64,000 nucleotides of DNA from Xanthoparmelia taractica. Taxonomy: Eukaryota > Ascomycota > Lecanoromycetes > Lecanorales > Parmeliaceae. Numbering within the stretch: position 1 is the stretch's first letter; each line of letters opens with the position of its first letter. The stretch covers positions 124,001 to 188,000 of the forward strand of contig JANQBS010000029.1 of NCBI GenBank assembly GCA_033085395.1, written 5' to 3'. Position numbers and translations under genes: made by a program. Below the pieces are notes generated by a model. The model was not told the DNA's origin. It made no database searches and was given only the letters and a program-made list of their open reading frames with translations. Positions 45,199-55,188 of this stretch are shown here, in pieces.

Positions 45199-45268
45199 GG
45201 AGGCGTCGAATGATGTCTAAGCCTTATGTAAAGAAAAGGGAGCGTTGAACTGATGTCTCGGCTCTATA
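45199..45268 (+). repeat. two-box repeat module, copy 1 (boxes a and b)
   Basis: Box a at 45199-45228 (core GGCGTCGAATGATGTCTAAG) and box b at 45238-45268 (core GGAGCGTTGAACTGATGTCT). Both boxes recur at 48481-48552 in this orientation and at 48729-48910 inverted. Read toward the minus-strand gene at 44841 the order is b then a, as at 48729-48910 before the plus-strand gene at 49161. Confidence 0.8.
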
Positions 45269-45736
45269 AGACGGATATCGAAATAATCTTGCACAAGGGT
45301 CAGCTACTCGAACCATCGATGGAGAAGAAAGAGAAGAGGAATCACGTCGAACGTCTGGATTAAGTTTCGCTGGTAAAGCCGCTAACGAAACGTACAGGAC
45401 TTTGACTTGTATCGAAAAACATAGCGGTGCGCTGTGCCTGTTTCGTCCCAAGTCGGGCATCGGTTCTTGACCTTGATAAAGTTATTTCCAGTGATAAAAG
45501 ACGGGCTTGGCAGCCGACGAGCTGGGAGGCCTGCCCACCGTACAATCATTAGACTTAACTTATAGCATGGAGTAGATAGATTAGCTTGCAAATATGATAG
45601 GCATGAACTTGAAGTAGATCAAATCAGAAGACTGAAGTAGAGCCAGGTTGATGTTCCCTGTAATATTTTTGGTGATCTTCACCGCTACCGGCTGGCTTTA
45701 AGCTCGCCACATTGATCATTCTTCATCATCAGAAAC

Positions 45737-45918
45737 CACATAGCTGTCTGTAAAGGTACACCATGGTTCTGCTCGAGGTTGAGGGAGCAAGGATCACATA
45801 AGCTGTCTGTAAAGACACGCCGTGATTCTGATTAAGGACAGGGGCAATAAGCCGTCATCGAGTTTGGGCGAACAGTGATCATAAGCTGTCTGCAAAGACG
45901 AGCTTTGATTCTTGGAGC
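45737..45918 (+). repeat. three spaced direct repeats of about 38 bp
   Basis: Copies at 45737-45774, 45795-45832 and 45879-45918 share AAGCTGTCTGTAAAG followed by a TGATTCT or TGGTTCT tail. Spacing is 58 and about 84 bp. Copies 2 and 3 are the most alike. No coding function seen. Confidence 0.7.
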
Positions 45919-48065
45919 TGCCAGTCATCGACCTATCCTGACAGAGATGGTCAGCTACCCTTTGTGGGTGCGACAGTACCCTCGTCATTTCATTGAGACT
46001 ACCACTTGCTTCTATTACTAGCCTCTCATGACCTGTGCTCACCGAAGCCGATTAGCTACCTTAATTGGCATGCGGATTTTGTCGAGCGATTGAAATGAAA
46101 CATAATCTGCGAATCTACGACTCTTCAAGATTCATTATAGGATGGTTTCTTGCGGTGAGTCTACAGGTCACAGATTTTATGAAGTATAGTAATGAATGAG
46201 ATTGACCCCAGTGCCGTCTCCAAGGAATTGTATGAAAAGATTGGCAAGTAGGGACATGTGCAAGGCTGACTGTTTGTAGAGATACCGTACCTCAAGTCCA
46301 TCCACGTGCCGTTTCGGGAGCAGTGACCATACTACTCCACAATATCTGCGTCCCTAATCTCCCTCAGCCGCATTGCATTCATTTCCTCTTATTCCCTACA
46401 CCGACAAGTCTTTGAGGGTTTCTGATTGAGTTGAAGGAGTCTGATACATAGATTAGTAAGAAGATGTAGAAGGACTGTGGGGAGTTGGCTCACTGCCCAT
46501 GTTCAAGTAATCGGTGAATTATTGTCACTCTTTCGGGACCCAGCGCATCTTGTACTGAATGTGTAGCAAGTGAGGTAGCTCGTTCCATGACCAATCAGGT
46601 GCCTCTATATCAGCTCACTCATTCCTGAGAATATCCTGACCGTCTCGGTCCATGATTGTATATCCTGTTCGCAACATTGATGGTAACATCACAGATAGTA
46701 TCCGAGGTATGCGGCCTTCAGTATTATGTGCAGTCGTCAACGCTTCTTCAAGGCACGGGTATGACGCCTTGTGTTTGGCGGACGAAGGTTTGCTACAGGG
46801 AATGTCGTATACAGCAGATCCTCTAATGGCGTCGTAGGCTGTAGACTAGATGATTGATATAAATCTGTTGCAATGGTGTATGAGGTGTCGTTAGAGCGGA
46901 GATGCTTGGCGAAGGATGTCAAATTTGCTGCGCCGCGATTACCCGCCGCAACTCCACGTCTAACGACCTTTCCTTTCTCTCCTTCAACAGCAGCAGACCT
47001 TTCCCTTCGCTTCAAGTACCGAAAATTGGCCGAGTATTGAAGGCTGTTGCCGAGCGTTAGGCAAGAGTTGGCGGGCAAGGGCAATCGTTGAATGTATTTG
47101 TCCCCATGTGCCTATTGCCGTCTAAGTGAAGCCCTTCCCACTTGTATCTCCTTTCACCCTTACGATACGCCCGCCGCGGTTCCAGCTATCCGCTTATCCA
47201 ATATACCAAGTTTTCCCGGCCTGTTACTGATGTGGGGCCCTACCTTGTGCGATTCTCGTGAACCGGAACTGCTCGCCGACCACGTCGAGCCATCGACTGT
47301 GGTCTTCCGAAGCAGAAAGTGTGTAGAGATCTGATGGCGTCAATGTCTTGAGGCACTATCTAAGATAGATAAGACCGAGACTGACTCCGAGACTGTATTA
47401 ACGTTGATGCAGAATCTCTGAATGTCTGTCATAATGAATGGTCCACAGTCCTTCCCCAACATGAGCCCGGCATGCCTCGATTGAATCTCGGATCCTCTCT
47501 TGACCATATACAGTTGTAATATTTGTCATCGGCCTGTAACACGCTCTTTGCCGGCTATCCTCCCCTCCGAAGCAACAACTATTTTAGCTGAACTTCCCTA
47601 CAACATCTCGAAGGGCTGCTCTGAGATGTTTTGAACTGGATCCGGATCGAGCCACTTACTGCCTCCTCAAGCACCAGTCTCTCTTTCACTGTCCCCTAAC
47701 AAAATTGTCATGGCACTCGGTGATCTTGTCTTTGGCCGTGGCTACCGGGACGCTTAGACAAACGCGTGGAGTGCTGAATTGATACAAGGTTTAAATCATT
47801 ACAGTCCTCGAATGGTCGCTGCTCTTTGCAGAGTTCCATCAGACGACACGCTGGTTGCCGCTGGCGTTGCATTGTTCTCAGTAGTGTTGCAGGAGACTGC
47901 TGATTAAGGACGAGTTCAACCAGCATAGTCCATCGTCGGCGTCACTTGAATTTCGCGAAGCGTCATAGCTCTTGTTTCTGCATGGGAGGGCCGTCCCGTG
48001 TGTCCCCATCTGGAGCTATTCAGAGACGGTTCAAGCCTTCTGCCATTCGGGCATTGTGTGGAATG
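45919..48065. other. gene-poor interval inside the repeat island
   Basis: About 2.1 kb with no gene that starts at ATG and looks like protein. A 115-codon minus frame at 46737-47084 begins at TTG and is not supported. Confidence 0.4.
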
Positions 48066-48082
48066 TCATACAATGCCCGAAT
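48045..48082. repeat. perfect 13-bp inverted repeat
   Basis: ATTCGGGCATTGT at 48045-48057 is exactly reverse-complemented at 48070-48082 with a 12-nt loop. It overlaps the 3' end of the weak frame at 48066-48350 and could act as a hairpin or terminator. Confidence 0.7.
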
Positions 48083-48350
48083 ATAACTTGCCTAGGAGTT
48101 TGAGCCTCTGTCGATACTGATCATATTCCAAATCATCCTTGGTGTCCATCCTATTAGCGCTACCGCTGGTCGAACTCGGTAGTATGCTGTTCGCCGAACT
48201 AGGTATCGTGAAGCATTGGTGACCTGGGAGCTTGTATTGGTGCATAAGGAATTGATCACTTGTCCTGGTCTTAGTTGGTAATATGTTGTCTCTGGATAGT
48301 TTACTGTCAAGCGCTAATTTCTGGTGTCTACCATGGTGGGTTCTCTTCAA
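48066..48350 (-). other. weak minus-strand frame downstream of repeat copy 2
   Basis: A 94-codon frame without an ATG, ending DDLEYDQYRQRLKLLGKLYSGIV. An acceptor-like CCTATAG lies just upstream at about 48385. Its position behind repeat copy 2 mirrors that of the orphan genes behind copies 1 and 3, so it may be the last exon of a third family member or a relic of one. Confidence 0.25.
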
Positions 48351-48480
48351 TTCTACCAGTGATACGGATTTAAGCTTTACTGACTATAGGTAACTGTCCG
48401 TATAAGGTCATGAGTGATGAAGGTGGATGCTTTATGCACAGCTAGTACGAGAAAACATAGGCCTTATGATAAAGAAGAAG

Positions 48481-48552
48481 GGAGGCGTCGAACTAATGTC
48501 TAAGCCTTATGATAACTGGGGAGGGAGCGTTGAGTTGTGTCTCAGCTCTGTA
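48481..48552 (+). repeat. two-box repeat module, copy 2
   Basis: Box a at 48481-48511 and box b at 48523-48552, same strand and order as copy 1. Faces the inverted copy 3 across about 176 bp. Confidence 0.8.
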
Positions 48553-48728
48553 ACCACGTTGAACGTGTGTGATTGATGCAGACACTTGCTGGCGAATATA
48601 GGTATAGCAAGAAGTGCGCTAAAGTCAGGCTAGCGGGTTTAACCGAACGCGCTAGCTGAGCGTGAAGTATTTAAGTGATCAAAAACACCAAAAGTTTTCC
48701 TTCTAATATCGAGAAATCGATAGCTTGC

Positions 48729-48910
48729 AGAGCTGAGACATTCATTCAACGCTCCGTTTTCAACTAATATAGAGCCGAGACATCATTCAACGCTCCCCTT
48801 TTCTATTAACATAGAGCTGAGACATTCATTCAACGCTCCCTCCCCTTATCCCAGACACAATTCGACGCTCACTATCTCATACACAAGGCTTATACCTCAA
48901 TTCAACGCCT
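48729..48910 (-). repeat. repeat module copy 3, inverted, with box b multiplied
   Basis: Reading the plus strand, box b occurs inverted at 48729-48755, 48768-48798 and 48811-48840. A weaker version is at 48851-48872, and box a is at 48885-48910. The core is GAGACATTCATTCAACGCTCC. The array ends about 250 bp before the ATG of the orphan gene at 49161. Confidence 0.8.
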
Positions 48911-49160
48911 CTCTTTATCAGCTATACATATACGATATATAGCCGTCCTCTCTCCTACCTCACAATGTCATTGACATAAGGCTTAGATATATTTCAGCCT
49001 TCGCTGCCTTCTCCATGTCGTCCCGCCTCCTTTCGTGACTTCGGTCCCCTTATACTCACTCCTTCACTTCTCACCTTCTTCTCCTAACTCCAGTGATTAA
49101 ATCAAAACATATTGTGATCGAAGCTCATCAATTCTGATCTAGTCCGGCTTCCTTCCCAAA

Positions 49161-50143
49161 ATGTCGGCACAGGGCAAATCAACGGGCACGAAACATAAAG
49201 CCGCTGCCTCCTCCAAGGTGCCCGCCTCTAAGAAGCCTGCCAAGGTCAAAGCAGTATCCCGACAAACTTGAGAACAGAGCAAGCTCGCCTGTTCTTCGAG
49301 TGTGCTGATTCAACACAATGGGTTGAAATCCCAAGAGTTGGCAAGAACAAAACGAATGTTGGGCCAGTCATCTTCAATGGGGACATATCTATCACCCAGA
49401 AAGCCCGGGGTAATAGGTGCATCCTCAGTCTTGGCAAATCGAACTATACCCTTCAAGGAGGTCGATTCGTTTTGGGCTCTGCCGATGATCACGAGGAGCA
49501 TATGCTCGTAGGTTGCTTTTCGGTGAAGGGGCCTGGCAGTTGCCGTTTAGACACCGACAAGGGCGACGACGAGAGCATTGCGTTGGCTTCCGCTTTCCCA
49601 CTAGTCACCCTCTCGAGTACCTTTACGGAAGTTCGGCTGGTCGTCCCCTCCTTTGATACCAATTGGAAACAGGACGTAGGAGATGTAACGTCAAAACCAG
49701 AGGTGCTCAGGGGTCAGCTTGTCCACTTGTGCACGGGTCACTCATCGGCCAACCTGGAGTAAGTAATGACATCGATATTTGTTAACGAATCTACTGATGA
49801 TTGTGTCAGGCTTCTGGCACCCGCATCTTCTGTCGCAGCCCCCGCAACTCCCGCCCTCCCGGTTCGTGAAGCCGATGGCAAAGGCAAGGAAGTCGATACG
49901 TCGGGACCAGTCACAGTCCCAGCATCCGAGCAGCTAAAGACCTTCGTACAGAAGGCAGATGAGAGAAGGAAGGCCGCGACAGCTGCTGGTGAGGCAAAAC
50001 TTGCTGCCATGGACACCAAGTTTTCTGCGGAAAGAGCCAAGGTGGAGCAGGAGCAGGCAGAGAGTCTGCGGCTTTTGAATGAGGATATCGCTGCTGAGGA
50101 AGAAGGGCTGCGATTTGAGGCGCAGATGGAAGGGGGTTCTTGA
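49161..50143 (+). CDS. orphan protein with basic tail and C-terminal coiled coil
   Basis: Proposed exons 49161..49217, 49280..49758, 49810..50143; 289 residues. The last intron (51 nt, GTAAGT, branch CTACTGATG) is secure. The first is tentative: the conserved-looking second exon has no ATG of its own. The 62-nt GTGCCC...CAGAG excision joins it in frame to a lysine/alanine-rich start (MSAQGKSTGTKHKAAASSK). The middle looks globular and beta-rich (LFFECADSTQWVEIPRVG, GPVIFNGDISITQKARG). The C-terminus is a coiled coil (EQLKTFVQKADERRKAATAAGEAKLAAM). I do not recognise the family. Its promoter carries the repeat boxes shared with the 44175-44841 gene. Confidence 0.55.
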
Positions 50144-50173
50144 TTTTACGTTACAACATTCATTTAGCAACTG

Positions 50174-52247
50174 CTAAAAGATTCCCATCTCCTCCAAATT
50201 TTTCATTACCGGATCGACCTCATAAAAGGGTTCCACCTTGATGTCGTCGTCAATGTCATCACTGTCATCGTCCACAATCCAGTTTTCCCAGAACCGTAGT
50301 CCCTCGATCCCTTCCTCTCGACAGAGCGCGCCTTTCTCCTCTGCCATCTCCAATTCCTCACTTGCAACGCCCACGCTCCAGCCGAATCTCTGGGCTGCTT
50401 CTTGAGCCGTAATGCCTCGTCCGAAAGTCTCGTGATGCCGTCCAGCCTCAGAGCTAGGAGATGAAATGTGCACCTCATGAAGCACGGAAAGCAGCTGTGC
50501 TATTGTCTTGTCGTCTGTACGGTCAGCCTGCTGAACGACTAGAAGCCCGTTCTTGAACTGCCGTAGTCGTACAGGCAACTTGAGCTTCTCCCATAACCGA
50601 GTGGCTTTCTCGAACTCCATGGGACTGATCAGCTCGACACCACCTCTGGCACGGTTGAACACTGCCCAGAGATCGACAAGACTCATGATGCCTCCTTCTT
50701 TTCGTAAGATGCCTTTAGCGTCATCCGTGAGATACTCCGCGAGGTTGCGAGACATCTCGGACAGGTAAAGAGATTCGGAGCCGGCGCTGGAGCTAAGCAT
50801 ATCCTTGGTTGTTACCATGTCCAACGCTTTGGCAGACTCTGCGATGAGCTGTTTAGCGTCCGCCGATCCTTCGTCAGATTTTTTCGCAAAGCTTTCAGCA
50901 AGAGCAACCACTTCCTTGGCGGAGGCCATCAGAGCATCAAGATCTTCGAATGCGGAGCCTATGACAGCCTCATTCTTTTTGCGAAGCTCGAGGCCTTGAC
51001 GCTCAAGACCAGCGATCCCAACTGTTCTTGCTCTTTCCGGTGACTGTCGGACTTGACCATCCGTGCCGATCATTATGCTGTAAGCATTGCCTGGGGACGA
51101 ATCTGGAACTGGAGGAGCGTTCTGAAGAAGCCATTTACGTTGCACCATAGCACCCTTGAGCCTCTCGTGGAAGATTTTCTCACCACCCGCGCGAAATGAG
51201 AACTTGACGCATTCCCTATCGCTATCAACGCCAAGGCTCGCGCCGTCCAGGCTTGGACCAGGGGACTCGGGCCGTCCGATGCTCTCCCCAAGAACGTCTG
51301 CGGCTTTTGACTCGGTTGAAAGTAGAGGAGCTCCGCACAGCTCGCAAGCCAGTAACGATGGATGATTTAGGAATGTGCACCGAGGGCACTGGAATCTGGA
51401 TCTTGTAGGCAGGGCAGATTCTCCACGCCATTGTGCTTCGATGTAGTCGATGCTTGAGTTCTCACTGTACTGACCGTGACTCTCTAGAAGTGGCTGTACA
51501 GGAGCTTGGCTTTGAGTTTGAGAGCCTTGACGTCCTGCGGCATATGCAATGGCTGCTTTCAGCACATGCGGAAAGGAAGGTTTGACTCCGCAGGTCACAC
51601 ATGCAGGCAGAGGTGTGTTCGAGTTTGCGGTTGCTGGATCGAAGTTCGTAGGCATTGGATTGGAGAACGAGCAAATCGTGCAAACCCATGTTGCAGCGTT
51701 TGGTCTGGGTGTGCTGGATCCTGATCCGGTACCCGAGGGAGAGCTTGCTCCGCGGTCTACCGGGGATGCTGTCGAGCTGCGCAAAAGGGATTGTGCTTCC
51801 CTCTGAGAATTGGTGACAGTTGAGTGACTACGAAGTTGGATGGATGCACGCTTGGGAGCTTTTGGGTGTAGAGTGATCTTGGCAGAGGACTTCAGGAAGC
51901 CTGCCTGCATGTATTCAGCATGTTGCTAATGAGTTCTGGAAAGTCTGTCTGCTTACGTAGAATTCATATCGATCAACGCTCTTTAATTCGACTGCTAAGG
52001 AATTCTTCCGGGGCTCCAAGTTATCAACATAGCATGCTCGATGCGTGGTCAGGTAGGCATGCCCATTTTGTAGGCCGGGTATCTTGTACTTCCTACTCAT
52101 GCTTTGGAGTTAGAGCTTTCTCTAGCATTGAGGAGGTGAACGGCACCCTTCATATAGGCCAACTGCATCTTGGACAAAGAGTAATGCTTCGTCAGGGAGC
52201 AAGGCTGGCCGAAGAGCGGTAGTGAGGTCCAAAGGCTGGAGGAACAT
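50174..52247 (-). CDS. VPS36: ESCRT-II subunit Vps36
   Basis: Exons 52247..52147, 52092..51957, 51904..50174; 655 residues. The N-terminal GLUE domain (LLPDEALLFVQDAVGLYEG, YLTTHRACYVDN, and later FSFRAGGEKIFHERLK) is split by two zinc fingers as in budding yeast. The fingers are CTICSF...CVTCG and the NZF-type CPRCTFLNHPSLLACELCG. The C-terminal winged-helix part follows (GLERQGLELRKKNE, GITAQEAAQRFGWSVGVASEELEMAEEKG). The protein binds PI3P and ubiquitin on endosomes and starts ESCRT-III assembly for multivesicular-body sorting. An out-of-frame ATG lies 10 nt upstream of the chosen start. Confidence 0.92.
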
Positions 52248-52586
52248 TCAGTATCATGGCTTCAGCAAAAGTGATGCCCTCTATCTCTGCCATTTTGAGT
52301 GTATCCAGTCGTGCCAGTTCAGCGGAACCTGAACTAACGCAATTCGCTCTAGCTCGAAATATTCCCCGTTGGTTTCCTGTCTCTCTCCTCTTCCTGCCCA
52401 CATTACTCACCCTTGATACCATACAACAGAACCCTACATTAGCCTTATTTCAAGACTTCGAGTCTTTCCCTGTAGATACTGCATCTCTTCTTCAACCCTT
52501 CTATTATATCTCTCGCCATCTGTTGGCCTTCCTAAATGAACACAGCAGCGTCGGCTTGGCAAGCAGGCCCGACCGTATCTGAGCAA
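52248..52586. promoter_or_regulatory. divergent promoter region, VPS36 / THP3
   Basis: 339 bp separate the two ATGs, so the genes probably share promoter elements. No particular site can be named. Confidence 0.4.
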
Positions 52587-54180
52587 ATGTCTTGTGAGTT
52601 CAACTTACTGCACCTCACCTGTAATGCGTCGTTCTAACCCTCACTCAGCCCGTGGTGCCTTTACAACAGTCTCGGCGAGACGAACGTTTGCAAGGCCAAC
52701 ACTGGCGCCATCGTCATCACCATCACCTCCACCGTCAGCCGCCGAGAAGGCAAAACGAGACTGGCCAGAATCTGTGCGTCATTACGTACAGAGAGCATTC
52801 GCTACGCAGAACACTGTAGACAGTATCCCCCGACAAGAGATGGAAATCAAACTGAAGAAAATCATCTCAAGCTCCGCGGAAAATAACACTCTAGGCACAA
52901 TCGATTGGGCGAAACTGCCACTGCCTCAGCAAATGATCCTGGAAGAACGTGCAAGCCCAGCTCTGATGCCTGCTAATCCACCGTGGGGGAACGGCCTCCA
53001 GCCTCTGAGCCTACAAGACACTAATGTGAAAAGCACTGATACATTTTCAAAAAAGAGAAAATCCTCCGAATTGGATCTATCCCAGAATGGTCAGGAGAAG
53101 GTACCACCGTGGCAGATTGCTAATCCGCGCAACGTGTTCGAGGACCGAATCACCCACCCGGACAAACGCCAGCGTAATGATGTAGCCGGGAAAGGATCAA
53201 GTAAGTCCCATCTGAACCTGGCCAACCGGAAGAAACGCCTCGAGGATGGCCAACCTGGGTATCTGTCCGAACACCCGTTTTCCCCAAGCAAGGCCAGTAC
53301 GTCAGCAGATACAGACCAAGGTCCCGTTATCGGTCGGTCTCAGGATCTTGAGAAAAGATATTTCCGTCTTACATCTGCCCCAAACCCTGATACTGTCCGT
53401 CCCCTGCCCGTGCTCGAGAAGACCCTTGATTTCCTGAAAAGGAAGTGGAAGAAGGAGAACAATTACTCCTACATATGTGATCAATTCAAATCTCTGCGTC
53501 AAGATTTGACAGTCCAGCATATCAAAACAGAATTTACAGTCAGTGTTTACGAGATACACGCTAGAATCGCGTTGGAAAAGGGAGATTTGGGTGAGTATAA
53601 TCAGTGCCAGACGCAACTGCGTGCACTGTATTCGCAGCATCTTGGCGGACATCCCGAGGAGTTCAAGGCTTATCGTATTCTTTATTTCATTCATACCTCC
53701 AATCGGACCGACATGAACGACGTATTGGCAGATCTAACACCCACAGAGAAGAGAGATCCAGCAGTAAAGCACGCATTAGATACCCGCTCTGCGCTTGCGC
53801 TGGGAAACTACCATCGCTTTTTCCAATTATATCTGGACACTCCAAACATGGGCGCATATCTTATGGATATGTTCGTGTCTCGTGAACGTCTAAATGCCCT
53901 TTTAAATATATGCATATCGTATGTGGTATCCCTCTTATATTTGCTGATCGCTAACCTCTTTTGCAGATACAAGCCCGACGTGAAATTGCGCTTCTTCACC
54001 GAGGAACTCGGCTTCGAGTCTGACGATGAGAGCGCAAGATTCATATGTGATCATGGCGGTCAAACGTTCCTTGAGGAACGTGACGGGGAAGTAAGAATTC
54101 TCACTGGCAAGGCTTTGAGGTTTTTCGAGACTGCCAGGAGTGCCGCATTCAAGAAAGTGGATATCAAGGGCCAGATATGA
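52587..54180 (+). CDS. THP3: Thp3/LENG8-like SAC3-GANP family protein
   Basis: Exons 52587..52593, 52649..53918, 53967..54180; 496 residues. Exon 1 is 7 nt (ATGTCTT); removing GTGAGT...CTCAG (branch TTCTAAC) joins it in phase 1 to SRGAFTTV. The N-terminal half is disordered, with a WPESVRHYVQRAFA helix. The SAC3/PCI part begins near DLEKRYFRLTSAPNPDTVRPLPVLEKTL and includes YSYICDQFKSLRQDLTVQHIKTEFTVSVYEIHARIALE and LGEYNQCQTQLRALY. In yeast Thp3 works with Csn12 in transcription elongation and mRNA processing. The second intron is in frame and 48 nt, so unspliced reading would add 16 residues. Confidence 0.88.
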
Positions 54181-55188
54181 TTCTCCCAGGCTCTTTGGTC
54201 ATCCTGCCATGTGTCGTATTGCCGAGCATTTCACTCTTCTTACATCCTTCGGGCTGAGGCTGTTCGTCGTCTTCTATTCTCCTTCACACGCGTCCTCTCA
54301 TCCCTTTGGCTACGTTAGCAAAGCTTCCCTTCGCCTCCGAGCGATGGTGGTTTACCCTTACGTGGTTGCCGGAGGTCTAGATCCCAACTGTTACTAATAT
54401 CTAGGTATTTTAGCCTTCGGCTTCCCAGAGACGTTAGGGCTCAGCATTAGGGGGATTTGTCAAGGGAGGCAGGCGTGAGGATTTCAGGAAAGTGCAGATT
54501 TGAGCTGTAGAAAATTGGGAAGATTTGATTCCCCAAGGCATTGACTTGTTGGTCGAGCATGATGGTCCAAGCGACATCTTGTCCGTGTCACAGGACTCAT
54601 GGCTGGTGGCAATGGGAAACTTTACCTTTGCCACCCAATTCTGGCCAGTCTGGTAAGCGGGAGAAATGTGCCCTGTGATGAGACCAGCGCAGATAGATTA
54701 TAGGAATTCCTAACTGAGGAAAAAGAGCGATACAAGGCTGGATCAAGTGACAATGATAGAAGTTACTGGTTTCCTCCTACAAAGCTACCACTTGGGAATA
54801 ATAGAGGAACTTAGGTTAATATTATTGCTGTAACAGGCCGGCTCTCAAAGTAATAGATGGTCCATATCATATCATATCATATTCAAGTTCGCTCCAGTGA
54901 ACTTCTTTTAGAAAATAAGTATCTTCTTTCTTGAAGTACTTCATCTTACTTATATCGATACAACATAAGCGCGGCTGAGAACGAAGAACAAGCCCCGCAG
55001 ATCATTACCACCAACTTCTTTGCTACTCTTCCATCTACAGCTAGTCGTCGGCCAGATTGCAGTCGCTGTAATCCAAATCATATGGTCATATGACGATCAT
55101 CCTCAACTCTCTGCATATTCAAGTTGGTTGGTCCGGGAACCAAGTACCAAAGCACTACTCCAACAAGTCTCATCCTGCCAGGCCAAAC
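54181..55188. other. intergenic interval, about 1.0 kb
   Basis: 3' region of THP3 and promoter of BEM1. A short ATCAT repeat lies near 54865. An in-frame ATG at 55090 would extend BEM1 by 33 residues but the conserved start is at 55189. Confidence 0.4.

Noticed and set aside
46737..47084. 115-codon minus-strand frame in the repeat island
   Set aside because: Begins at TTG, no in-frame ATG of use, and composition does not distinguish it from noise.
45199..48910. CRISPR-like array
   Set aside because: Repeats are imperfect, few and on both strands, with irregular spacers; the organism is eukaryotic.
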